This document shows, in pieces, positions 10,601 to 22,200 of a stretch of 30,231 bases of DNA. Position 1 is the first letter of the stretch. Every line of letters begins with the position of its first letter. The stretch covers positions 1 to 30,231 of the forward strand of contig CAKKTI010000268.1 in NCBI GenBank assembly GCA_920105805.1, given 5' to 3'. The DNA is from Condylostoma magnum (lineage: Eukaryota > Ciliophora > Heterotrichea > Heterotrichida > Condylostomatidae). Made by a program: the position numbers and the translations under genes. The notes under the pieces were generated by a model. The model did not search any database and had not been told where the DNA came from. It saw only the letters and a program-made list of their open reading frames with translations.

Positions 10601-13462
10601 AATGTGTTTAGGCAGCAGAATGGACTATTTGCTTGCTGCTTTTTATTAAACAACAATTCAAATTTATCAGATAATAGTTCAATATACGAGGACTCATAAT
10701 GCACAGAAGGATTAATCTTTGCAGCCTTTTAAGGGTAAATAGAAATAACTAGTTCAACTTTTTAAAATATCTAAAGTGATTCGCAAATAAATCTTATCAA
10801 TATGAATTTATAGAGTAATTTATCACTAAAAAGTGTAGTAATCAAAAATATAGAGAGCTAATCTACGACTGCTTATTTAATCAAAGCAAAGCATTCAACT
10901 ATAAACATAAATGATTCTACTTTTTAATATGTTTACAATAATTTAATGCTATTTGACACATGTACAAGTATTACAATAGATGATACTAAGATATAATTTG
11001 GATATTTTTCCGAATCAGCTATTACGAGCTTATATAATGAATAATTGTTGATAAATAACTCTTAATTCTTGAATACTACAGGCAAACTAGGCTCCATATT
11101 AAACTCCTCCTATACATTTGATATATAGATTACAAACTCATAGTTTTAGAACAATTAAGCTGAAGAAGGGGGAGTATTATATATTTATAATTCTAGTATT
11201 CAAATAGACTAATCGTAGTTTATACAAAATACTTCCATTACTCAAGGAGGGGCCATATCAATAGAAAACAGTGATATATAATTACAAACTTCAATACAAA
11301 ATTGTATGTTTTAGGAGAATAAATCAGACTATAAGGGAGGGGCTATTTTTTGGGCAAAAAAACAGCCTTATTTATACAATAATTAATTTAGAAACAATAA
11401 AGCTCTATATGGTGAAAATATTGGATCATATGGTGTATAACTATTTATTCAAAACCCATAAGATTTTTAAGATAAAGCAATAGCTAGTGGTTAAGTATCA
11501 AAGGTACCAATAATTCTTGAATTTTAAGATATTTATAAATAAGTAGTTAATACAGATTCTATTTCACAAGCATAAGCATCATTTAATAATAACCAACAAG
11601 AATTATTGTATGCTAAATCAAATAAGGGAGTTTTTATGTTTAGTAATTTTACAGTAGTAAATGCTCCTTTAGAAAGTATGGAACTTACTATTTCCCCAAT
11701 TGTGGATTATGCTATAGATAAAGATTTCTTTTTATAGGAATTCAATCAATCTGTGTAAACTACAATTTAATTAAGAGACTGCGTTATAGGTGAAACATTG
11801 GTTGATAATTAATGCATTCAATGTCCACAAGGTTACTATACATTATCAAATAAAGAACTGTATTGCCAAAGTTGTCCTTCCTAAGCAGAATGTAAAGAAG
11901 GGTGAAAATTGTATATAAATAACGGGTATTGAAGAAATAGCATATTTACAGATTAAATAGAAGAATGTTTTAATAAAAAAGCCTGCTTAGGCAGTATAAA
12001 ATACACATCCCTTATGAGTTAATGTGAAAAAGGCTATAGAAGTAATCTTTGTTAAGCTTGTGATAATGGCTACAGCAAAGTAACTTAAGATGAGTGTGTT
12101 GAGTGCCTTGATGAAGCAGCTAATTTGATTAGAATTATTGGACTGTTTTTATTAGGCATAGCGTTACTTTCCTGACTTATTTATTCTACTAGTAAAACCA
12201 CAATGAAAAAACGAGATTTTAAGTCTGTTTAGATAAAAATACTGATGAATTATTTATAGATTGTAATACTAGTCAATAGCTTCAATCTTAATTGACCTGA
12301 ATTGCTATTAGAGCTATTTTAAGCTTAGGAATACCTTGGAAGCTCATCTTAATAATTGTTTTCTTTTGATTGTCTTATTAAGGATAATACAAATGTATTC
12401 TATATAAAACTAGTAATCTATGCTATTGCTCCTTTTGCAGTAATTGGCTTGATTTTTATATTCTGACTACTGTTTTCAGTGTATAAATAGTAATATTGTT
12501 ACATGAGAAATGAGTTTGTGTAGAGTACGGTTATAGCTATGTTTTTACTGCAGCCTTAGCTTTTTAAATAATACTTATTGATATTTAACTGTATTGAGAC
12601 AAAGGATAATGAGTTATTACTCAGAGCTGATATGTCTATTAAATGTTGAGAAGATGAACACATGCTTTTCTGCTTTTCTCTAGCTTTACCTGCTTTTGTG
12701 ATATTTTAGATATTACTACCAGTGTTAATAATATACAAACTGCTCAAGCATAGAAAAAAACTCCATTCTCATTAAGTTAAACAAACTTATGGCTTTATTT
12801 ATATCGGATTTAAAAAAGAAGCCTTTGCCTGAGAATTTGCCATTATGTATAGAAAAATGATTATAGGAATTATTTCAGTGTTTTTAAATACATGATCAAT
12901 TCCAATATAGGCTCTGCTTTGCTTTTTGGTTCTTATAGTATTTCTAGTTTTATAAATTAAAGTAAAACCCTTTGATAGAATAGACCTTAATTAATTAGAA
13001 TCATAGTCTATAATGATATCTATTATTACTATATATTGTGGCTTATTATTTTTGACAGAGGATTTAGATGAGCATTCCAAGTTTGTATTGTTTTTATGTA
13101 TTTTGCTACTTAATAGCTACTTTTTAGTTAATTGAATTCTTAGTTATACTTTTGAAATAATTAAAGAACTGGCATAAAAGAATCCTTAACGAGTCTTGCG
13201 GTACCTTGGATGAATTAGTAAAGTTAAGCACTTATGCAATAAAGTAATATAACTTTAAGATGATTTTACAACTGTTTAAGGACTTGAATTTAAGAGCATT
13301 TTTGAATTGTATATTTAAAAGCTTTAATCAGAACTAAAGGATTGGGGAGAGAGAGATGGTTAGTTAGGGATTTACCATTAATTAAGTTTAGTTGTTGTAG
13401 TTTTTAAATGTAATGAAATAACCATACTTTTCAAGCTATGATTTAAAGTAGCCACTATTTAA
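7694..13462 (+). CDS. giant surface protein: beta-helix-like ectodomain, Cys-rich stalk, multi-pass membrane domain
   Basis: The unbroken frame has 1923 codons. An N-terminal signal peptide (MKLYCIIFLVLFATSQ) is followed by about 1300 residues of repeated N/I/S/Q-rich units of the type 'xIxNSxFxNNxA', with stacked Asn and hydrophobic positions. This is the pattern of pectin-lyase-like right-handed parallel beta-helices. Around residues 1363-1470 a growth-factor-receptor-like Cys-rich part has pairs such as CIQCPQGYYT, CQSCPSQAEC, CEKGYRSNLCQACDNGYS and CVECLDEAANL. From about residue 1475 several membrane segments follow (IGLFLLGIALLSWLIY, VIYAIAPFAVIGLIFIFWLL, FCFSLALPAFVIFQILLPVL, IIGIISVFLNTW and others), then a cytosolic tail. 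Many TGA codons read as Trp. Large proteins of this layout are abundant in ciliates, and their roles are mostly unknown. TAA 13460-13462 is the likely stop; TGA 13439-13441 and TAA 13466-13468 are alternatives. Confidence 0.85.
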
Positions 13463-13531
13463 AAGTAATTCTTTATCAATATAAAACAAAATAATCTAAC
13501 TATAATTTTATATATTAATTATGTATAATAA

Positions 13532-14809
13532 CTATATAAAATTACTATTTCCAAAGGTAGGCGTTCTTACATATGATGACTTCTAAGTAAGCTTATATTA
13601 TTCCTATCAATCTTTAACAAATACTACTTCCAACTCTTATAGCATGCTTTCATCAATTTCTATATTTAACGTCTAAAGCAAGTAATCCTCATTCCATTAG
13701 AAGTTACTAATGAACAGCTAGAAAAAGTAAAGTTTATCCATTAAGCTAATATTTTGAAGTACTGTGTGGACTTGTTGAATTAGAAAAATTGAAATTTTAT
13801 GCAAAATGATGACTCCATACAAGTCTAATAAATCTCAAATTCTATTTACAAACTCTACAGGCTTCGACTGAGCAAATAACGTAGAATATCATTAAGCAGC
13901 GAAATTTTCTATCTATATTTTGTTGTCTTTTAAAAAATAGTATAAATCAGGATTACAATACCTTAATAAATGCTTTAGCTGGAATATGTATAATTTAGTA
14001 ATATTGATATCTTAAGATCATAGAAATCTTTATACTCAATCTTTAAGAATCTATGCAGTTGACTCTTCATCGTATTGAGATAACAATACACTAGCTATTA
14101 TAGCCATCCCTTTCTATGGTTTGAATTCGGATAATTGAATTGTAACATTATGCAATACATTAGCTAATTTTTTCTACATGCTATCATTTAATATATCTAA
14201 GGATATTACATAATTTTTGATCAAATTAGTATACTAGGATTGCTGTAAAAGAGATCTGGCATAAAGAAACAATGGAGTTCTTTCAATTTTATTAAATCTA
14301 AGCTCAAATCTTTACTTCTATGATATACCTTAGATTATTCTATTAACTATGTTCCTATTTAAAATTTGAGATAATTCCCCCTAAGAAAATTTACTGTTTA
14401 AAGCCTTCAAATTCAGCATTTCAAATAAGCTGAAAAAACTTAGCAAATCTATGAATATCTTTTTGTTGTTTTCTATCATAGAACTAAACCTATCATAATT
14501 ATCTTTATTAACAAGCTTATTTATTTTTTTCCTAACAACAAATTTCCTTTCGTATATCTTTAAGGGTCTTTTGTATTTAGGCTAGGAAGGTGATCTTTCA
14601 AACCCCTTAAATTTTGTAATCTTTTGTTTCTTCTTAGTCTTAAAGGTCTTTTATGGTGTTAATTTTTCGTTATAAATTTTCATATCAAAACTTTATTTAG
14701 GAGTATCAAACAATTGATATTAAGTATCATTAGAAAGAATTTATCTTGGAGTCGATTCTTCACTATAACTTTCAGCCGTTGCCAGCTACAAATTATGCAT
14801 TTTTGCCAT
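13532..14809 (-). CDS. TBC-domain protein (Rab-GAP family) lacking both catalytic fingers
   Basis: The 425-residue product has a polar basic N-terminal third and a TBC domain over about residues 195-385. Family landmarks are YVISLDILND (for IxxDxxR), KPQKGMAIIASVLL (for GYCQGMNxIAxxLL), ILKDWVQRFLWSQD, LKHLLRYCNPDLYYFLKDN, FAAQWYSTLFAQ, VNRIWDLLDLYGVIILHKI and a terminal helix. The arginine-finger position is Asn and the glutamine-finger position is Lys, so classical dual-finger GTP hydrolysis is unlikely. The protein may be a Rab-binding scaffold or an unconventional GAP. TGA gives Trp at the conserved aromatic positions of DWVQRFLW, RIWDLL and QWYST. The stop is TAG 13534-13532; TAA 13510-13508 is an alternative. 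The gene converges on the surface-protein gene with about 70 bases between stops. Confidence 0.8.
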
Positions 14810-14874
14810 TTTATATAGAAACATAGCTACAGAACTTATACAATTAAACTTGTAATAGATAAAGAGTTGAATTA

Positions 14875-15297
14875 CTAAACCCCTCTAAACCTGTTTTCAA
14901 ATCTTCCATAAGATGGATTCCCTCCATTAGAATTACCATAGTAATCTTAAACTCTTACAGGTGATAATCCTTAGTATCCTGTAAATCTAATTGAACTACC
15001 ATCTCTCTGGTTAAAACTAAAAGAAGGAGTTTGTCCTTTGTATATTAGTGACTGAACTTACGTTTTTGGTAGATTGTAAACTTATTTTTAGCCTGATATT
15101 GGATCACAAAATTCATTTCTAACTCTTGTTTTTGCGTAAAATGGTGATTACTATATAACTTAAAGGCCGTAATTCCTTTAAACCTTTTTACGAGAGGTTT
15201 TATTGCTGTGAACTTACATACTTTAATTTTTCCCTTGTTTTACTTATTGCCATGGCTCTTCTATCTTTGGACTTTATTAAGTTCCAAATTAATGCAT
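14875..15297 (-). CDS. small basic protein of 140 residues, unrecognised
   Basis: The minus frame from ATG 15297-15295 reads MHQFGTQQSPKIEEPWQQ, then HSNKTSRKKVQRNYGLQ, FYAKTRVRNEFCDPISGQ, KTQVQSLIYKGQTPSFSF, IRFTGYQGLSPVRVQDYYG and a Gly/Asn/Arg-rich end (GNPSYGRFENRFRG). It closes with adjacent TAG (14877-14875) and TAA. There is no membrane segment or signal peptide, and it is rich in Gln, Arg, Lys and Ser. I do not recognise it; a nucleic-acid-binding or cytoskeletal accessory protein would fit the composition. The start is uncertain because the frame stays open upstream. It lies 65 bases upstream of the TBC gene on the same strand and is divergent from the tRNA-guanine transglycosylase gene across 168 bases. 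Confidence 0.6.
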
Positions 15298-15465
15298 AGA
15301 AAAACTATTATTTAAAGACTTAGATTTATCTGCGTGGGTAATAGGATTATAGAAGTGAATCTTTGGGTTTCTTTTAGTAAATCTGGCATCATATGGTTAC
15401 TCAATAGGAAACTGATAATCCATTTTATATTACCCTACTCTAAAAAACAATCTTCAATATACAAA

Positions 15466-16668
15466 ATGGAGCCAAATAAGAGAGTGAAGTTCCTATACCA
15501 GTGGCCCTTATCCTTCTAAGTAGTAGGCAGGTTTCATATGGCAAGAGCCTCGGTAATGACACTTCCACACGGCGAGATAACTACCCCAGTATACATGCCA
15601 GTGGGTACAAAAGGGGCAATGAAAGGTATTACAAGTAAATAAATGAATGCTATGGGATGCTAGATACTCCTCGGCAATACATACCATCTGGGCTATCACC
15701 CAGGCAGAGAAATATTAGAGAAAATAGGAGGATTGCATAAATTCTCAAACTGAAGAAATAATATATTGACAGACAGCGGAGGCTTTTAAATGGTGTCTCT
15801 GCTAAAACTAGCTGAAATTACTGAGCAAGGCGTTTAATTTTAATCTCCCCAAGACGGCTCTTTAATGCTTCTGACTCCTGAGGAGTCAATTCATATACAG
15901 AACGCTATAGGGGGTGATATAATGATGGCTCTGGACGATGTAGTGAGCCCAGATACTCCAATACAAAGGGTTGAAGAGGCTTGTCATAGAACCCTAAGGT
16001 GAATTGACAGATGCATAGAGGCAAATCAGAGACCACTGGAGTAAAACTTGTTTGGGATTGTGTAAGGAGGACTCGATGTAAATTTAAGGGAAATTTGCTT
16101 ATAGGGATTAATTAGTAGAGACCTGCCAGGATATGCGATTGGAGGACTGTCTGGAGGAGAGGATAAGGAAGATTTTTGGAGAGTTGTATTGCAATGTACT
16201 AGACGACTACCTGAGGACAAGCCGAGGTATGTAATGGGGATCGGTTACCCCGTGGACCTGGTAGTGTGTGTATGTTTGGGAGCTGATATGTTTGACTGCG
16301 TTTTTGCTACAAGGACTGCCCGGTTTGGAACTGCAATTACTAAGAAAGGGTTTTTGAAGATAAAGAAGCACATGATTGATGATTTTACAGCTATTGAAGA
16401 GGGATGTTAGTGCAGTACTTGCTAGAGGTATTCTAAGTCATTTATATGTAATGCCTTGCATGACTCAGAGACTGCGGTGTAACTAATATCCATTCACAAT
16501 GTACACTTTTTACTGAATTTGATGAGGGAGGTGAGACAGGCTATTATCAGTGGAAATTTGTAGAACTTTGTTAGAAATTTTATGATAGAGTGGCATGGAG
16601 ATATACAGAAGATTCCTTTATGGGTTAAAGATGCACTTAAGGAAGTATGCTTACCTATTTCTGAGTGA
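15466..16668 (+). CDS. QTRT1: queuine tRNA-ribosyltransferase catalytic subunit (tRNA-guanine transglycosylase)
   Basis: The 400-residue product is nearly the same length as human QTRT1 (403). It exchanges guanine for queuine at the wobble base of GUN-anticodon tRNAs, working as a dimer with QTRT2. Visible are the active-site TDSGGFQMVSL (Asp103), [34 protein letters not shown] and [13 protein letters not shown]. The nucleophile Asp277 lies in [15 protein letters not shown], and the zinc site is Cys314-x-Cys316-x2-Cys319 with His344. TGA encodes Trp at two conserved positions (FSNWRN, LRWIDRC) and TAA encodes Gln in GFQ and VQGG. The same triplet TGA then ends the protein at 16666-16668, right where homologues end. 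The DNA is somewhat GC-richer than the neighbours. The convergent FHA gene stops only 6 bases further. Confidence 0.97.
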
Positions 16669-16674
16669 TTAAAT

Positions 16675-17628
16675 TTAACAGTAACTTACTTGTATTAAAG
16701 TTTGACTAGATTTGAAAATCATTTTGTCGTAAATTTTATATGGCTCACTTAGGTAAATTCAAGTGCCATTTGTGCTTCTTCTGCATCCTATTGGATCACC
16801 GTCTTTAAGCATTCAGCCTTTAGATCTATTAAATTGAATATTTGCGTGAATTTTTGACAGCAGCTGATCTTAAATGTGAATTTAGCAGGTGTTCATTCGT
16901 CCTATTTATACAGAAGTGTCAGCTACTGAGTCCGATGTGAAATATATTGTCTATCCTTAAACTGAGCCTCCAAAGAGTTTTACCTTGATATTACTTATAC
17001 CCTTTTAAACACTTAAATTCACCACTAAATATACCTCCCCTATATTAATTAATTGGTTGTCTTTAAGAATCAATTCATTGTCGAGTTTGTAGAACGTTCC
17101 AAATCCTACAGCTAAGTCACTTATCATGTAATACTGACTCCTTAAATCGTAAAAAATCATGAAATGTTGGCCAATATGCTACTTTCAGGCCCTTTTATCT
17201 TCTAGTGGTATTACAAAATCGTTCACAATTTAACCGTTTTACTTATTTTTGCAGCCAAAATAAACATATCCATCATTCCCACCTCTTTAGGAGTTTATGC
17301 CTCCTTGAGCGTTTATCCTCCATGCAAATCCTTTTTCTAAGGTAGGAGAACTGAGTACATGTAATTCCAATTACTATACTTGATTCACAATCTACTCTAA
17401 TAACTAAATCCTGTGCTTATCCTCAGGCACTAAATCAAATTTAGTTTAAGCTAAACTAATAGCGCCTTATTATTCCTAGGCAAACATTTTCACTTGTAGA
17501 TCTTTTTAGTAAGGTTTATTATACACTAAGTCAGATTACTTATAAGTCTCGTTTTCTATAACCTGTACTATTTCATGTTGTACATTTACATCTGATTTAC
17601 AACACATTGAACAAACCTAGGAACCCAT
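16675..17628 (-). CDS. double FHA-domain protein, paralogue 1
   Basis: The 317-residue product begins MGSQVCSMCCKSD, a Gly2 plus Cys cluster that could accept myristate and palmitate and tether the protein to membrane (inference). After a Gln-rich linker comes a first, degenerate FHA domain (about 120-215: GQHFMIFYDLRSQYYMISDL, GFGTFYKLDNE). The second is canonical (about 235-315), with I-G-R-M-N, S-K-I-H-A-N-I-Q-F and T-N-G-T-W-I-Y-L. These carry the Arg and Ser that contact phosphothreonine and the Asn-Gly turn. Trp in KGWML and GTWIYL is written TGA. FHA domains bind phosphothreonine peptides in kinase signalling. The C-terminus VSYC plus TAA (16677-16675) parallels the AHYC plus TAA of its neighbour, which supports TAA as a real stop. 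Homologous and head to head with the gene at 17639. Confidence 0.88.
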
Positions 17629-17638
17629 TGTAATAATA
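17629..17638. promoter_or_regulatory. 10-base spacer between divergent FHA start codons
   Basis: The two proposed ATGs (17628-17626 minus, 17639-17641 plus) face away from each other with 10 AT-rich bases between them. Both promoters and 5' leaders must therefore lie inside the opposite gene, or one of the two starts is wrong. The minus start looks sounder because it gives a Gly2/Cys N-terminus. The plus start is less certain. Confidence 0.5.
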
Positions 17639-18502
17639 ATGGCAAATTGAAAATACTTTTTACAGGTAAAATTTCCTCAGTGCTGCTGTGCTAATGATGT
17701 AGATGAAGAAACCGTTGCATAGAGAAAAGCATAACTTTGTAATTAATCTCCTTGTACCCCTAATATAAATAGTCAAAATTTGCTAATAGGAATGCTGAAT
17801 TTACAAAGTTAGATTACCGAACAGTAATAAAAATCAGGGCCCAATTTAACTATAAAAGTCGAGTAAAGCTAAAATTTAGAAGTTAACACTGAGTTTTTAA
17901 TTGACCCTAGTGGAATGTAAGGGTCAAATAGATATAAACGAGATGGAATAACTCTAATTGGCTCTTAGGAATATGAAGGTGATACTTTACTAAACGATAT
18001 TGTAATCCCATCTCAAAATAGCGGAATAGGCAATTAACATCTAGCTATAAAATTTGACTAAGAAACTAAATTATACTATTTAAAAGATTTAGGAATGGGA
18101 ACTGGTACTTTTGTTAAACTTTGCTGATAGAAATAACTAAAAGAAGGGGATATTATTTCTTATGGAGATTCACATATGTTGGTATAAGGGGAAAAAGATA
18201 ATCTATTGTAATTAAAGTTTATTGAAGGACCCAAGTAGGGGACTGAGCTAGAGTTTAGTGGGGAAGATAGTCCTGTATTTGTAGGGAGGATGGTAGATTG
18301 TAAAATTAGGTTTTTCGAGAATAATGTGTCAAGGTATTAATGTGCATTTGTTTTTCAAAATCAGTCGTGGTTTTTGTACGACGGAGATACTGAGAATGAG
18401 TCTACTAATGGAACCTGGCTGTTTGTTGGAGATTATATGGAAGTCAAAGACAATATGGCCTTTAAAGCCGGGTATACTCTTTTTAAAGCTCATTATTGTT
18501 AA
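17639..18502 (+). CDS. double FHA-domain protein, paralogue 2
   Basis: The 287-residue reading has a Cys-rich N-terminus (QCCCANDVDEE) like that of the minus-strand paralogue. A first FHA-like domain follows (about 100-190: LLNDIVIPSQNSGIGNQHLA, DLGMGTGTFVKL). The second, canonical domain (about 205-285) has V-F-V-G-R-M, V-S-R-Y-Q-C-A-F and S-T-N-G-T-W-L-F-V. The usual SxxH of the second domain reads SRYQ, so its His is replaced. It ends AHYC and TAA 18500-18502. The first ten residues (MANWKYFLQ...) differ from the paralogue, and a GT...AG segment of exactly 15 bases (17666-17680) sits just before the Cys cluster. That is the intron length typical of heterotrich ciliates, and its removal would keep the frame. 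The true N-terminus is therefore uncertain. Confidence 0.86.
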
Positions 18503-19032
18503 GTAGATTTGTTAAATATTATTATGACGATTGTTAGTATAATATCTTTAAATACATTTATTAGTAAAGGCCAATCTAAATGTACAAAAGTATATCAAAT
18601 TAGTTATGATGTAATATAGAAAGCTAATTTAGTTAAGTTTTATAGTTCTTTTAATATAACCATGCACTACTATTCTCTAATTTAATATAAAGCCTTTATA
18701 GTATGGTATTAATTATCATACTCCAGTCCATATATCAAGAAGTTATTTAAAAATTAGAAGAGTTTACAATTAGTCTAAGCATTATATTAGCGAATATAAA
18801 AGTATAACCAAAAGTCCAAGTATGCTGTAATTAAACACATATAGCTTTTAAAGCTAATTATAAGTAATTGTATGAATACTTGTTAAATATTATAAAATGC
18901 ATTAGCTTTAAAATGTTACTTTTAATACGTGTTAAATACTTTGTTGTACAGAGCATCAAATGCATTTTTAGCTTACTCTGAAGACTTATCTTTTACATCT
19001 CTTATTCAAATATAGAAAACTAACATTATCAT
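18499..19032 (-). CDS. weak candidate gene, hydrophobic protein of about 177 residues
   Basis: The roughly 700 bases between the FHA gene and the receptor gene would be an unusually long gap here. The best reading found is on the minus strand from ATG 19032-19030: MIMLVFYIWIRDVKDKSSEQ, AKNAFDALYNKVFNTYQKQH, a hydrophobic middle (FIQLLIISFKSYMCLITAYL) and a hydrophobic end, stopping at TAA 18501-18499. That stop shares a TTAA with the stop of the FHA gene. First-position G is only slightly above local background, and other frames also give protein-like text. It may be a real membrane protein, a relic, or chance. The remaining bases (19033-19210) show nothing recognisable. Confidence 0.28.
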
Positions 19033-19210
19033 ATTAATAAAATAGTATCAATAGCTTGTTTTGATTAATATGGGATTATATATTTAATACTTCAAAATGT
19101 GAAGCACAATAGAAGGCTTATATATTAGTATATTTATTAAATCTTTGCATACGAAGAAACAATTATATGATAACTTCAAACATATGGTTTAAGTTTACTA
19201 AATAATATTA

Positions 19211-22200
19211 TCAACTCTCATCAATATGAACATTTGGAATGATTGCTCTCTCTTCTTTCTCATTTTGCCTTCCTAAATAATCCAATTTTCTAGTTTAAAT
19301 GTTATGATCAACAAAATTTGACCTTGTTAATTAGAATCTAAACAAGTTTTCTATTGAATTGTAATGCTCAGTAGATAGATAGGACCTTGTATATTTTATC
19401 TATAAAAAGACTCCAAGTAACAAAATTGCTAGTACATTAACAATTAGTAAAAGTTAATATATTTCTTTGTTTTAAAAAATCTGAATATATAAAAACTTCC
19501 AAAAAGATGGTAAATAAGCTATTATTATGCATAAAAAATTCCATAATCTAGCTCTCTTATAATTATAGGTATCTATTCTTCCAATTAATATGAGATAAGC
19601 AGTAATACTAGCAGAGTAAATGGTAAAGTGGAGAAATACTCTATCTTTGAAGATCTAATGTTAAAGGACCATCCAGGCTTTTACTATTAATCTTAATTAA
19701 AAGAATTTAATATCTGTTTAACAATGCTGTTTTGTTTTAATATCGTTTCATATAGGGCTTAGGTAAATATAGATAGAAAGATTAATTGCTAAAAGTATTA
19801 TTAAAACTATTCTTAGAATAAGCTAATCATCTTTCCAACAAAATTGACTACAATCAAATTCTAAAACTGAGTTTGCAATATCATCATCGCTATCTCTGCA
19901 GAGAAAAAGCTTAAAAGTATTATAAATGAAGGGGATTAATCCATAGTTAATGATAAGTGGACATAGGAAATGGGAGAATCCGTATATATATTTAAAAATT
20001 CCTTGTATATTTATGGCTTTTTCATAATTCTTATATATAAGAATCAACACTAGTGAGTCTGCTACTAGAATACCACATATGATCCAAGCTTTATTTCATT
20101 AGGCATCTTAAGTACTCCCATAATTATATGTGAAATCTCCACTAATAGTCAAAAAGAGTTAATAAACGACACTATTCAGCAATTCAAAACTTAGTCCAAG
20201 AGTAGAGAATTGAATAGCATCACATGGTATTTAACCTAGTGTGACTATGTCCTCAAGTGATAATTCCTCAACCTTTTTTAGTTCTCGGTACTTTATTCTC
20301 CAGATTCTCTTTGCACTAAACCAAACAGGTATAATAATAATTAGTAAAAATATGCATACTATACCAAATACTAAAACCTCGCTTTTAAATAGGTATTATG
20401 GGTCTTCAATAGCACAGTTGTTATTATTCAAATCTTACCTTATATAAGTAGGTGTTTCAGTTGAGCCACTATTCCATATAAAATCTGTTTGCTCTTTCAC
20501 TAGTATAGTTCCAAAAGGATCATAAATGCTCGATGTAACAGTGCTTCAAGTCTATCTTTGCTCATCATATTAGATATTTTATACATCGAATGTTGATTAT
20601 CCTCTATCATTTGATTTATTATCAATAGAAACAGCTCCAGAACATCCTTTTACTTTAGTCTTCCTTATATTTTCCATCAATTTTAGGCCATCAAAGTACT
20701 TAAGCCCTCTGTTAATCATCATATCAAATGTTTCTCCGGCTAAAATTGCAGAATCATAGTAAAAGCAGTTATATATTGTTGGATACATATTATAATTTTA
20801 CTCAATATCATTGAATACTTTTTACCCTATTTCTCCTATATAAGTGCTAGTATCAAATCCTAGTCCCCCTTGCAATAGTTCTTATCGCTTTGAGTTTTCA
20901 CTTTCACTACCTAAAGTCAGTGCATAATCCGGATTAAGTGATCCAAGATAAATTACATTTATATCTGAACTCCTGAGGCCCACATCATATAATCCATCTA
21001 AGCAATAGACAAACATAGGGAAATTTATTACTATTGCAAGTCCTCTAGCTTTACTGTCTTTAATTCCTTTAAAAATATGCTTATTTTCCTCATATTTACT
21101 TAAATCGTATTCATAGGAAATTTACTAATGCTCAGGATCATTAAGTATTTTAAAATGTTGTATTTGACTTTTTTCTTGCATTATTTAACCAAAGGAGGAG
21201 CCCCAGAAGCCGCTTCCATGTAAGATTGCCACTCCAAATCAATCTATAATCTTTAAGTAGTTTATTAAATTTTGTACTTAGTAACTGAATGAATTATTTG
21301 TACGAACATACATTGGAAATCTTTCTTTATTGCTGAGATCTGATGACGAGTTAGCTCCTCCTATTTAAGGTATTAATATTCCTTTTTCTATGAATAAGTC
21401 GTGCATTCCTATACTCACAATAGAGCCTAAGCTTGCAATATATACATCTCCAATTTCCTTTTTAGTATTTCCAATACAACTATAAGCAAAGTCATAATTG
21501 AATTAAGTAGCTCCACATCTAAAAGATTTATAGTCTAATTGATAATTTTATAGAATTTGTACATTAGCATTCATGTCCTCTAAAGCCAGAATTGATCCCT
21601 TAAAATTATCAGAGCTGTTTGTATCATCAGTAGACTCATGATTATAAGATGAGTTATTAAAAGCATACCATATTTTTTACTTGTAATTCAAATCTATGTC
21701 TTGCTATTCATTAGGATAAACAATTTAACCAGCGATTACTACCTCAGGGTTTATTAATCCAACGTTTTTATAACCATTATGATGATTTACTATTCTATAA
21801 GGTTAAATTTTTTGCTTTAATGGATAAAGGGAGTCAATTGCCTTTTACAAATTAGCAATTTATGAGGTGCTTAATTCTTTTACAATCGACAATATCTGCT
21901 ATCCTATAAAATCTTCTTTGGATACAGGAAAATCAACTTGATTGGGTAAAAGTGTTAACGTTCCATCTATAATAACTCCATTAAACGATGTGCTTGAGGA
22001 TATTATCCCCAGATTTTCAAGTCATTCTATTTCTAATAAACTTTTTTGGATTTTTTATGTAATATCACTATCAGCAATTATTATTATAAGTTTTGAGCCC
22101 AAAGGCATAAGATTTTTATGAATTGCCGAAGCAATATCAGCTTATAATGAATTTGATGTAAGAGTTAGAGAACCACTAATGTTGATTTAAATGCTTTGGC

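Noticed and set aside
11271-11483. 70-codon open frame on the plus strand under the standard code
   Set aside because: Out of frame with the beta-helix protein gene that covers it; a shadow.
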